Of a stretch of DNA of 64,000 nt, positions 44,220-53,956 are shown in pieces. Within the stretch, counting starts at the first letter, position 1. Each line of letters begins with the position of its first letter. Where the stretch lies: assembly GCA_036346405.1 (NCBI GenBank), contig CM070566.1, positions 13,945,533-14,009,532 of the forward strand, given 5' to 3'. A program made the position numbers and the translations under genes. The notes beneath the pieces are model-generated. The model worked only from the letters and a program-made list of their open reading frames with translations. It did no database searches and was not told the DNA's origin. Source of the stretch: Phyllostachys edulis. Taxonomy: Eukaryota; Streptophyta; Magnoliopsida; Poales; Poaceae.

Positions 44220-45010
44220 CTATCTATCTTCCCGATTGAAGTTCACCGGGATCTCATCCAAAAGATGATATCTAGGTGATCCTGTATCATCGGGGTCCAA
44301 CGGGTTGGTGAGACGCAGAGGGGATCCTATATTAATGATGTGTCCTCCTGCGGGCTCCGTCCTTTGAGTACGAGGGAATCTCACCGACATGCGAGCTTGA
44401 TGTCTTGGTCCATGATTGGGTACTTGCCCTCCCACTTCGGGAAGACGGTACGCTGGTGGTGCAGAAGCATATGGGGAGACTACCGGTCCACAAGTCCCAT
44501 GTTACATATGGGTTGCAGATGCTCCTGAGCCACAATGAGACAACGCCGCGTCTCCCATAACTCATGCATAATGCAATGGTGGACCTGATCCATGTTGTGG
44601 ACCAATCTTGCCAGCTGTTGCATTTGGGGATCTTCTCCATACTGAATCCTGGCAAAAGTGTTCACTTCTGCGCCACGTGCTTGCATAGGAAAATGGTCGT
44701 ATGGCGACTGAGCTATCTCCGTCAAGTCATGACGAAGATGGCTCATGGCCACACGAGCCACTGCCTGCAATGTCGTGGCCTTAGAGGTGCCACGTGCCTG
44801 GAACCTGTATGGGATACTCCCTGTCACGCGTCTGGCAACAATATTGATCATTGCCAAGTATTCCTCCATGCCTGGTCCTCTGTCGCGTCGATAGATTGAG
44901 TACACTGATTGATATGTGAAGTTAGCTCTCCACATCATATCTCTGAGCGATGCCGGATATCCATCAACATTCTCCACTTGGGTCTCCTTGACAAGGTACT
45001 GACGACTCAT
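44220..45010 (-). pseudogene. ORF0 upstream of gag, element H minus arm
   Basis: The best preserved ORF0. The minus-strand ATG at 45010 follows TTGTCCTTAG and opens a frame of 176 codons: MSRQYLVKETQVENVDGYPA, MMWRANFTYQSVYSIYRRDR, EYLAMINIVARRVTGSIPYR, YDHFPMQARGAEVNTFARIQ. A frameshift near 44480 leads to HIINIGSPLRLTNPLDPDDT and the conserved end NFNREDR at 44220. No transmembrane segment or known domain is visible. Function unknown. Confidence 0.75.
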
Positions 45011-45203
45011 CTAAGGACAAGCCATATGAGTTAGTTTGCAAACCAAATGAGAGTAGGGTAAGAGAATGATACTAAGATGGATGAGGAATAAAAGATATTC
45101 ATAACTTAACTCTCTAAAATTAATTTGATAGTTTGAAAATAATATCGACCAAGGGACTTGCTAAACTTAACGTCTGCACTATTTCTAACCTACAGTCAGT
45201 ATG

Positions 45204-45215
45204 GCTCTGATATCA
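45204..45215 (-). other. Element H primer binding site, minus arm
   Basis: The minus strand reads TGATATCAGAGC, one base from the initiator methionine tRNA site, just after the LTR end. Confidence 0.85.
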
Positions 45216-45219
45216 ATGC

Positions 45220-46496
45220 TGTGAGGACCACCAGGTTATTCCCATAACACTAAGGCCCCAAGTAAATGAATTCCAACTTAACTCCATCTAAGTGAGTATG
45301 AACTAGAGCCCCGACGATCATGCGTGCTACTCCTCTGCGAGCACTGCATGATGATCGGTTCTCTAAACAATCCAAGACTACACTTAGCGAGTTAAAATGG
45401 AATTCATTACAGCGAGTATGAGACCATGTTGGCCAAGATGAGTGACAACACACCCATACTCTCATTCAACGTCATACACAGTCATACATAGATAATCCAA
45501 AAGACATACATCGATATAGTTAAGTCTACAACTATTACATAATGATCGACCGACCAAATTCAAATGAGATAATAAGTAGCAGCAGAAACAAAGTAAATAA
45601 ACCAAAAGTCCAGCAAGGTATGCCCATAATCCATCGGCAACCGACTGGGAGTTAAATAATAGCACTACTTGTCAGTGTCGCCTAAATCGACACTAACGAG
45701 CTTATCGAGCTCGAAGTCTTCCTCACCTGAATCGATGTAGCTAGGTTAAGTACAAAATTATACTTGCAAGTTTTACACAAAGATAAAATTTGTTTAGCAT
45801 AATGGACATTGAAATGATAGCATTAGTGGCTTTGTTTTTTTGTGTGCAAAAAACGCAATAATTTTCAACCTACACATACTAGTTTACCAATTACCATTTT
45901 AAAAACAGATTTGAAGTAAAAGTAAATCATGTGATAAAGTAATACATTGATAAACAAATGAATCAAACAAAAACCAAAGTGGTAGACCACTTTGATACAT
46001 AAACATGCACGAACACCCGTTCATGCCGAATACCAAGTTGTACCCACAAATTTTAATTCAAAGTCTAACAAAAGTAACTCCCGAACTGAAGCGATCGTCC
46101 ATAACCGCAGACACGGCTATTCAAAGAGATTTATCTCTACAGAGGTGTACTACTTCCTTAGGTATGCCGGTTGGGAAAATCGAGATTCGGTACTTTTTGG
46201 CAAGATATTGAGCCAGGTCCCCCTTGTGAGATGAACCCCTAACTTAGTACAAATGACTGATAGCATTTGCTAAGCGGGCTCGCAAGTTATGTTGGATATA
46301 CCAATGCAATGTAAATAAGGAAAAATGGTGCTCCCATGCACACTATAGAAAATTATATCGGCTCCAATGAACAAATGATCGAACACAAATGTCTTACACC
46401 ACCTGGAACCCAACTCAATCAAAACCTTCTCCCTACTTGACCAAGCGGCTCCCAACCCGCGTGCGGAAGCATGAGTTTAACTTGAGTAAACGATGT
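45220..46496 (-). repeat. Element H LTR, minus copy (truncated)
   Basis: On the plus strand it starts TGTGAGGACCACC and mirrors 39753-41134 (for example GCAAGTTATGTTGG and AACCCGCGTGCGGAAGC). It stops at GTTACC near 46496, losing the part that corresponds to 39085-39752. Confidence 0.8.
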
Positions 46497-46595
46497 TACC
46501 AAAGGCATTTTTTTCAGTGTAGGGGGAAGGTTTTGATTGAGTTTAACTTGAATAAACGACATTACCAAAGGCATTTTTTTCAGTGTAGGGGGAAG
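46473..46595 (+). repeat. 66-bp tandem duplication at the edge of the H LTR
   Basis: GAGTTTAACTTGA starts at 46473 and 46539. Each unit ends with CAGTGTAGGGGGAAG. The string GTAGGGGGAAGGTTTTGATT appears here in plus sense although the neighbouring LTR is inverted, which marks a small local rearrangement. Confidence 0.8.
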
Positions 46596-46605
46596 TTAAT
46601 TGAAT

Positions 46606-48640
46606 TTTCAGTGTGCAAATAATTCATTTTCTGATTTTCTAAGGCATTTTTTTTACTTTTCTTACTGAGAGGTGCGCTAGTCACAGTTGTGGACGAGTGG
46701 GACCGAAGGAATAGTACGTTTTTCTTTTTAAATCTCGGATTTAACCGCGCTTTGACATGTGGGACCAATTGTCGGCGGCACGGTCCAACGGACTCGGTCC
46801 AGCTGTGCATGTGCACAGCGCACGGCGCTTAAGTGAGCCCACAAGTCAGCCTCTGCGGTGTTTAAACTAACACTCCTGTTTTCAGTGTGCATGGCCCACC
46901 TGTAAGCGAGTTCTCAGCGTGGCTAAGACAACCATTAAAAGCTAATCCAATCATTAGATGTTATTGACGGTCATTTGCTGTAATCGCCCAGCTACAGGAG
47001 CTGTCCGCGTATGACAACGCCCTCGCGTGCTTGCTCAGCGATCGTCGGTGCTACGTGCCATGGCGGAGCCAGCCAAGGTCTGGGTTAGATGCACAATAGC
47101 ACTGCGCCCATAATGGGAGTGGTTAAGGCAGCTGAGGTGGTCCGTGCCGGCGACGAGCCGGAGAGGGGCGGCGATGGTTCTACGGCAAAGTTCCATGCAC
47201 AATGTAAAGCTCTGCAGTGTCTATACAGCGGATGCCCAAGGGGCTACTAGGAAGCTACCTGAGCTAGGGAAGAGGTTGAGGTGGTCGGAGGAGCTCGGAG
47301 CTTGGCTGGCGTCGAAGAAGATGATGGCGGCGGCATGGCTTCATGAGGAGAGATTGACTGGAGCAAAACAAAGACAAGTGAATAGTCAGAGCAGCTTAAA
47401 GATCACATGAGGATGCTCTAGTAGCAAGGGATTGATGAAAGCTTTACCAGATCAAGGTGGGAGATGAAGAGTTTGTTCTTCGGTTGAAATGGACAAAACC
47501 TCAATCCCTCGAGATCCTGTCGTGCATTGACAAAATTGATTGAGGGGTTTGGTTCAGTAAGCTAAAGCATGTATGGTGATGCACTTGAGTGATGATAATA
47601 CTCACTGGAGACTAGGAATGGCACCAAGGTGGTCCGAAAGCTACAAGCATCAAAAGCGGCGGGCATTAGCAAAAATGGATACGACATTGAACCCTAAGAA
47701 GAAAGGAACCAATGGACCAAAGCTTACCCGAGAGATAAGCTCGCACCAACGTCCTTCTCCTCGGTCGAAAAGAGAAGAAGTGAGGAAGGAGGGTGCCGAG
47801 GGGTATTATGCTCGGGGAGCGACGAACAATGGAGGCGGCGTAAGGTGCCGAAGCTTGGGGAGAGGTCAATTTGGGCGGTGGATTGACGATGTGAGTATCG
47901 CTCAACGAGATCGCCTCGGCCGCGTGGCGAGGAACTCCTGTGCGAGGAAGATGAAGGCACTGATAGCGTGGACTCGGATCGTCGGTGATACACAACGGTG
48001 TGCACGAGTTAAGTTTGGGCCAAACGTTTTGACGGTCCGATCAACATCCAATGGTCCACAAACGCTGCGTTTTCGGACAGTCCGAATCGCCCCGACCTGG
48101 ATGGTTGAATTCACATCTGACGGTCCGAGTTTGTTGGGCTCAGCCGGTGCAGCTAGGTGACTTAGCCGAGTCAAGTGGCTCGGGTCACGGTTGGGTTCGG
48201 GCTCGAGGAATAGTGCTGGTTTGACTGATTTGGTTATTCTGATTTGACCAAGCCACTCAAAATAGGAATAAAAATCCTAAAAATCCAAAGTAAATCAGAG
48301 CAGTTCCTAGGAAGGTCTAGTGCTCATAAAAATTCTTAAAACTTACTGTTCATGATATTTGGTATAGTTTAAATTCAAACCTAGAATGGGTCATTGGATT
48401 GTGTTTGAATTTTCTGTGGTTTGAATTTAGTCCCAAAAATTTCGAAAAAATTATAATTATTCATGATAATTATTATAGTATTTCAATAAATTATTTCTAG
48501 ATGAAGATCACAGGTTTTTATTCCTGTTTTTATTTGGAGTTAAATTTTGAAGTGAAGGTTTAAGATTTTCCAAGTGTAATAAATTATGCAAAAGCTTCAA
48601 AACATGATGCATGCTCATGAAATAGATACTAATTCTCATA
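46606..48640 (-). mobile_element. LTR Y, minus strand, Tekay-type (5' part uncertain)
   Basis: The part 48080-48620 matches LTR X (1640-2040 and 30960-31020) in the same orientation. The GC-rich part 46700-48080 has the make-up of the R-U5 half of such LTRs but no direct match here. A 195-codon frame at 47573-48160 has no domain. At about 48640 it meets the end of an internal region on the opposite strand. Confidence 0.55.
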
Positions 48641-48702
48641 AGTCTTCGGTCCAATTCGAACTACGAGAATCTCGAGGTTGATATTTTTTGTAGGGGGAGG
48701 TT
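48641..48702 (+). other. End of a Tekay internal region with polypurine tract
   Basis: ACGAGAATCTCGAGGTTGAT resembles the last codons and spacer of B (ATCTCGGGGTCGAGATTCC at 23970). It is followed by GTAGGGGGAGGTT and the LTR start TGTCACAG. Confidence 0.65.
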
Positions 48703-49660
48703 TGTCACAGCCCCAACTTTATTAAATGAATTATTGTGGATCTCATGAGCATGTCATTTCTGAAACAATTGCACAAAATATCGTATTTGAAAATTTTGAA
48801 TCAATTTGAAACTTGCAACTCAAATTGAAGCTCCAACATAAAACATAAATAAAAACTTGTGATCATCCATGGAAAATAATTTATTTAAACCTTATATTAT
48901 TTATCATGAATAAATATAAATTTTCCTAAATTTCTGGAACCTAATTCAACCTTGTGAAAATCCAAATCAAGTTCTAAAACTCCTGCGGTTAGTGAATTAC
49001 AAATAACAAATTAAAACATTAACAGTGAGGTTTAAAATTTTATGTGTGCTAGGAGGAACCTCTCTGAAATTTTTTAGAAATTTAGGAAATTATTTGCTAT
49101 TTTTAAACCACTAGTCAAAGTCGACGTGTTTGAATTAAAACTAGTAAAACTTTTGACTCGAACCAAACCTAAGCTAACTGTTTAACACGAGTCCGACCGA
49201 ACCCATTCGACTTGACTCAACCCAATCACTTAAAACTCAACCGCACCACACTCCAGTTCGCGCCCTTGCTGAGAAGGTGCTAGCCTGGGCCTGTCTGTCA
49301 GCTCCTTCCATGACCTCTCGCTAGCTCGCTCAGAGCTTCGACGCCACACGGCTGAGCGGGCCGTTGGAGCACAGGCTACGACGTCAATTCACCGCGCCAT
49401 CCACCACTCCCAGGGCTTCAGCACATTACACCGCCTCCACTCTGTCATCAACTGAGCCTAAAACCCCCTCGCCCTCCATTTCGCCTCGCTTCTCCTCACG
49501 GTCAAGAGGAGGAAAATGCTCTCCTATGCAACCTACTCGAGTAAGCCTTGGCATCCGTCATCCTCCCCTTTCCATGCCATCTCAATTTTGTCTAATGTGA
49601 GCTCATGCTTTGGCTTGTAGTTCCCAGAATGCCATAGTGCCATTCTCAGTAATTGCAATA
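48703..49660 (+). mobile_element. LTR Z, plus strand, Tekay-type (3' truncated)
   Basis: Starts TGTCACAGCCCCAACTTTA after a polypurine tract and runs AT-rich, then GC-rich from about 49250, as such LTRs do. The end is lost: near 49660 the text joins Reina pol on the minus strand, inside a tandem duplication. Confidence 0.6.
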
Positions 49661-50250
49661 TGGGCGCCTATGTTAGTGTCATTTTAAGAACAAGGAATGC
49701 ATTCTAAGCTTCTGGAGTCTAATTAAAAGCTTCTCGTTTAAGTAACTGAGTCGGGGTTGCCGCGATGGCTCCAAAATCCCGAATGAACTTGCGATAATAT
49801 CCTGTGAGGCCAAGAAACCCCCTAACTTTCCATACCGACTTAGGGATCAGCCAAGTAGCGACAACACTGATTTTCGCCTAATCAACTCTCATCCTCCTCT
49901 TTCCATGCCATCTCAATTTTGTCTAATGCGAGCTCATGCTTTGGTTTGTAGTTCCCAGAATGCCGCAGTGCCATTCTCCTCTCCCGAGCGTGCCCACAAC
50001 TACACGGTGAAATCTGGTAATTGCAATATAGGCGCCTATGTCAGTGTCATTTTAAGAATAAGGAATGCATTCTAAGCTTCTAGAGAGAAGTAAAAGCTTC
50101 TCGTTTAAGTAACTGAGTCGGGGTTGCTGCGATGGCACCAAAATCACGAATGAACTTGTGATAATATCCTGTGAGGCCAAGAAACCCCCCAACTTTCCAT
50201 ACCGACTTAGGGATCAGCCAAGTAGTGACAACATTGATTTTCGCCTAATC
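49561..50250 (+). repeat. 331-bp tandem duplication spanning the LTR Z / Reina junction
   Basis: TTTCCATGCCATCTCAATTT occurs at about 49569 and 49899. Both copies run on through GGAATGCATTCTAAGCTTCT and TAACTGAGTCGGGGTTGC into CCTGTGAGGCCAAGAAACCC. Copy two has about 40 extra bases (CTCTCCCGAGCGTGCCCAC) that copy one lacks. Since each unit contains both LTR and Reina sequence, the duplication came after the junction. Confidence 0.85.
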
Positions 50251-50960
50251 AATTGCGACGTCGACTGCCAAAACCACATGACAAAAAGATCACTTGGAAT
50301 GCTTTAAGAACAAGCGATGACGCTGAAGTGTTTGTAGGACGGCCCGGACGTGTCGAAGATGTGTGGATTAGGATGGGTTGTAGATGAGAATATCATTGAA
50401 AAAAACCAACACGAAGCGCTGAAGGAACATATGTAGGACGGTATTCATAAGATCTTGGAACGTGGACGGGGCATTGGTGAGGCTGACAGGCATGACGATA
50501 AACTCAAAAAGACCCTCATGAGTGTGGTCTTCTTAATATCATTTGAATGCATCATTACTTGATGTTACCCGGAAAGCACATCAAGTAATTCGTTCATGAT
50601 GCGCATAGGGAACTTGTCTTTGATTGTCTTGTTGAGGGCACGATGGTCCACACAGAAGCGCTACGGACCATCCGACTTCTTGACAAGCAAAAATGTGGAC
50701 AAGAAGGTCGACGTACTACAAAGTATAGTTCCTTGGCGAAGCATGTCGGCACACTAGCATTCGAGCTCATCTTTCTGCAATTGAGCATAACAATATGGTC
50801 AAAGGGCAATGGCATCCGCTCTTTTTCTTCAAATGCATGCAGTGACAAAGTTCCCAGACCGGATGTAGTCCATGAGGCTCGGTGAAAAGGCCGCTGAATT
50901 CATTGAGGAGATCATTCATCAAGTCTGTTCCAGTACAGTCTAGCACGCGACCGAATGAGG
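49720..50960 (-). pseudogene. Reina reverse transcriptase (partly duplicated)
   Basis: Minus strand, in changing frames: YAQLQKDELECQCADMLRQG, TFLLVKKSDGP, FCVDHRALNKTIKDKFPM, HEGLFEFIVMPVSLTNAPST and QRFVLVFFNDILIY. The catalytic box is FFND instead of FxDD, so one aspartate is asparagine. The following thumb (GGFLGLTGYYHKFIRDFG) occurs twice because of the tandem duplication. No intact frame is left. Confidence 0.75.
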
Positions 50961-50989
50961 ATGCACTAGCAGTCCTATCCAGACTATCC

Positions 50990-51350
50990 GACGTCCTTCC
51001 CGAGCTAGGACATGGTCATGCAGTAGAAATCCTAAGTAATCAGGCGAAGAGTACCAAGCCACGAACCCCCAATATCATGTCAAATCCCTCCAATGGTATA
51101 GCATAGCAATCCAGCGTGAAGGCTTCTTGTCCAATGCAAACAGCCATAGCACGGCATAGACCCAAACTGGTAACACAATCTTTGTTGGCCAATGTGACAC
51201 TGAGTCCCGATAGGGGTCACATGAGTACGCTGATGGCCACAACGACATCTTTGGTAATGAAGTTACGAGTGGACCTGGAATCGAGAAGGGCAACTAAGGA
51301 GCTACGACCGATCTCGACCATGAGTCACATGGTCTGGCTGGTTCAAAATT
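50990..51350 (-). pseudogene. Reina aspartic protease remnant
   Basis: Minus strand: LLDSRSTRNFITKDVV near 51280 corresponds to the DSGST active site, with glycine changed to arginine. CIGQEAFTLDCYAIPLEGFD and MILGV lie at 51060-51140, the conserved end of Reina proteases. The changed active site and frameshifts make it inactive. Confidence 0.65.
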
Positions 51351-51365
51351 CCATGCCCATAAGTG

Positions 51366-52420
51366 CTACAAAGGATATTCCTGGTTCAATGTCAGTGTCC
51401 GGGTCAGCGTTGGCGTCTTCGAGGTCCGGCTGTACTTCAATGACGAAAGATGTTTACATCGGTGATCGACGAAGAACTTCTCATCACAATGGTAGCACAA
51501 GCCTTGAGTATGTTGTAGTTCGAGCTCAACTGACAACGTACGGTGAGGTAGGTCGGGGTGGCCGTGCCGCCTGGGCACCAAGGCCGTCGTGACGGTGGAG
51601 AGCCGTAGGTGTTGCCACTTGTATGAGACAGTCGTAGGCACGATCCAAACTCATCGTGGACTCCAAGGATTGCGACTCTTGCAGGATCTGTCTATAGTTG
51701 TTGGCATTCTGTCAAAGGGTTGGTGCAGCACAGGAGGGCTAAAAACTGATCCGAGAATTCTCGTTCGGTGCCTTTCTTGCAAAGGGCGATGTGCTCACTC
51801 AAGGAATTGCTACGCAAAGGTGGACCGAACCCTGTATTGACCAACTCGACGAAATGACGCCATGATGGTGGCCCGGTGTCGCGCTCAAGATGATGGTACC
51901 ATAACTGTGCTGAGCCGGTCATGTGGAAGGTGGCTAGCCAAACCCTATCTTCCTCCGTGGTGTGTTGGCCCCAGAAAAATTGTTGACAGCGATTAAGCCA
52001 TGGTAATGGATCATCCTGACCGTCGAACGTTGGAAAATTAAGTTTGTGAAAGCGAGGGATGCTGTCGACCGATTCGCCATGGGGCCATCCCTGTTGGCCG
52101 TGCGTATGTCGACGATGGAGGCGGTCGGTGAGCCATGCGCAATCTGGCACAGACTTGGCAGCAAGCCCTCGGCCGCCTGGAGTCGAGCGTCGGGGAGCGT
52201 GTCATGGTCGAGGTTGCCAAGGAGTTGGCTGTGCCCTGGCTCCAGTCGGGTGATGGTGAAGTGGTGCGCCCATTGCAGATGGTTGATGTCGCGAATGGTA
52301 TCGGCATGGCTATCAATCTTGTCGTAGAGCTTAAGCTGGCCAGCCTCCATCCGCTGCAACAGGGTGTCAAGCTTCTTGCTCATGGAATCCAAGCTATCTC
52401 CTTTGGACATGGTGGACAGG
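51366..52420 (-). pseudogene. gag: Reina gag
   Basis: The minus strand starts MSKGDSLDSMSKKLDTLLQR near 52409 with a coiled-coil-like stretch. The capsid part FHKLNFPTFDGQDDPLPWLN and WLATFHMTGSAQLWYHHLER lies at 51800-52060 in another frame. The zinc knuckle remnant GLCYHCDEKFFVDHRCKHL is near 51470-51530. Frameshifts near 52080 and 51700 divide it. The particle protein of the element. Confidence 0.8.
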
Positions 52421-52431
52421 GCAGTGGACGT

Positions 52432-52445
52432 CTCTAGTACCAAGT
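52432..52445 (-). other. Reina primer binding site
   Basis: The minus strand reads ACTTGGTACTAGAG directly after the LTR end, a degenerate form of the initiator methionine tRNA site. Confidence 0.7.
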
Positions 52446-52839
52446 TGTCACAGACATAATCGTTGGAGAGGGAATTGGATCAAAGAGGATAATCGTGTTG
52501 AGTAATGGGATGTGTCCTGCACCTCGACGGCGCGGCTGGGGAGCCGTGATTACGGCAGCCTTGGGTGTTCTGATTTGCTTCGCAATCTCAAAGCAAAGTG
52601 TCTATCCCCTTTAAATAGAGAAAGACCCTAACAAACTTGACTAACAATCAATCTCAAAATATGGAACCGAAGTCTCTAAGCTATTTGCCTAACAAACTTG
52701 ACTAACAATAAGAAACTAGCAATTGGAAGCTTATCCCTAAGCTGGCGCATCCGAAGGTCTAGCAGGCGCAACCGAAGCCAACTCTGACTGCTTGCCGTCC
52801 GAGTCCTTGCGCTGTTCATAATGCATGCCCCACATGACA
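52446..52839 (-). repeat. Reina 5' LTR, minus copy (394 bp)
   Basis: On the minus strand it runs from TGTCATGTGGGGCATGC to GTCTGTGACA. It matches 31300-31697 and contains a TATA-like box. GCTTAGAGACTTCGGTTCC and a second AACAAACTTGACTAACAAT stretch mark a small internal duplication (about 52635-52707) absent from the plus copy. Confidence 0.85.
52611..52618 (-). promoter_or_regulatory. TATA-like box of the Reina LTR
   Basis: The minus strand reads CTATTTAAAGGGG; the plus copy at about 31527 reads CTAATTAAAGGGG. Confidence 0.5.
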
Positions 52840-52859
52840 TGGCAAGCATGTCTATTTCT

Positions 52860-53130
52860 GGATGATTTGTTGAGCACTATCAATTGTGGTGGACTTCTGC
52901 AGAAATTCCCACATATATTCTCATTTTTGTGGATTCCCACATATATTCTCATAACACTGATGACAATAGCAGCAAAGAGGACTAGAACTTATGTAAACAC
53001 AGGTGATTGTAATCTGTGCAATGGTCATCCTGAAACAGCTAGCCATTTGTTCATCATGCATGCTCTGTTTTACTGTTACAACGTCCATTTGGAGCAAACT
53101 AGAATCTGCCATCACACAGCCATCGTGTAG
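52860..53130 (+). pseudogene. zf-RVT-like fragment
   Basis: The plus-strand frame at 52825-53130 contains CNLCNGHPETASHLF at about 53008-53052, the Cys-x2-Cys ... His pattern of the zf-RVT domain found C-terminal to LINE reverse transcriptases and in many plant orphan proteins. A 28-bp direct repeat (ATTCCCACATATATTCTCAT at about 52904 and 52935) lies just before. The rest of the protein is absent. It may be a LINE remnant or a host pseudogene. Confidence 0.5.
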
Positions 53131-53956
53131 TTTCAGTCTTTCAGATTCACTAATCTCTTAACTTGCCATGTGGCTGTCCACATTGGTAAAAGATCAATGA
53201 CTAAAATGCTGGAGATCAGTGTCTCCAAGGCAACCAATGAGACAAGGGACCATATTGTCGAAGATGCTATTTACTCACAGAAATTTCATTATAAAGAGTC
53301 TGCATGGGGAGATGTAACTTTCTTAGACCAGGTTCAGTAATTCTGGATGTATTGAAATCTACCTGTGATCGAGTAGCTTTCGAGTAATGTCTAAACTCTC
53401 GAAATATTCCCCCGCCCCCCACCCACACACACAGTTTGAATTGTAGCACAGGTTGAATTGACAAACAAGACTGATATGAGAAGTTGAGAGCATCTGCCTG
53501 TTTATCATTGATTCATTTTTCTAGTTTGGAAGACAAGACATGCTGTTGCTGGGTTTCATATGTGGGTAGCATCGGAAGATGTTATGCAGTTGGTGCTAGA
53601 ATTAGGTCCATAAGTGTAAAGGCTCATTTATTTCTTGCCTATCCAAGTGGCAAGAGAGCAATTTATAAGGGGGAGTTCTTGCCACCCCTTAAACATGTGA
53701 CACATAACATGAGATGATATTAGAAGGACTATAGCGAAAGTAACACGAACGTACGCATGCACGTATATTGGTGTGGTAATCACGTAACTTATGACTTGGA
53801 CTTACGACCGTGAACGTGTCCGTCAACCCAGTTACCTTTGTTTTGCAAACCATGTGTCTCTCTCTCTCTCTCCTTTTAGATTGATCAAACCAGTGTGGTC
53901 GAAACACAGTAGTCGAAAAACACTGCTCTGATTCATAGATCAGTGTGGTCGAAATA
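53131..53956. other. Unassigned sequence with simple repeats
   Basis: No gene recognised. A run of CT dinucleotides lies near 53854-53870 and a CA-rich run near 53421-53440. The string CAGTGTGGTCGAAA occurs near 53892 and 53941, just before the next LTR. Confidence 0.4.

Larger units (their letters stand above)
39085..46605. mobile_element. Element H: palindromic Tekay-type element (LTR-ORF0-gag / gag-ORF0-LTR)
   Basis: LTR(+), primer binding site, ORF0(+) and gag(+) up to 43201 are followed at once by gag(-), ORF0(-), primer binding site (-) and LTR(-). There is no pol. The minus arm of gag reaches about 70 bp further than the plus arm, giving a short unpaired loop. The arms differ at about one residue in eight, so the two copies are not a recent mirror of one molecule. 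An LTR promoter on either side would transcribe into the inverted repeat. Confidence 0.8.
49690..52839 (-). mobile_element. Reina-type chromovirus, minus strand, 3' truncated
   Basis: LTR, primer binding site, gag, protease and reverse transcriptase follow in order on the minus strand; RNase H, integrase, chromodomain and the 3' LTR are lost at the junction with LTR Z. The LTR is the same family as 31300-31697. Confidence 0.8.

Noticed and set aside
47573..48160. 195-codon plus-strand frame
   Set aside because: It runs over the R-U5 part of LTR Y, ends in LTR sequence shared with LTR X and shows no recognisable domain.
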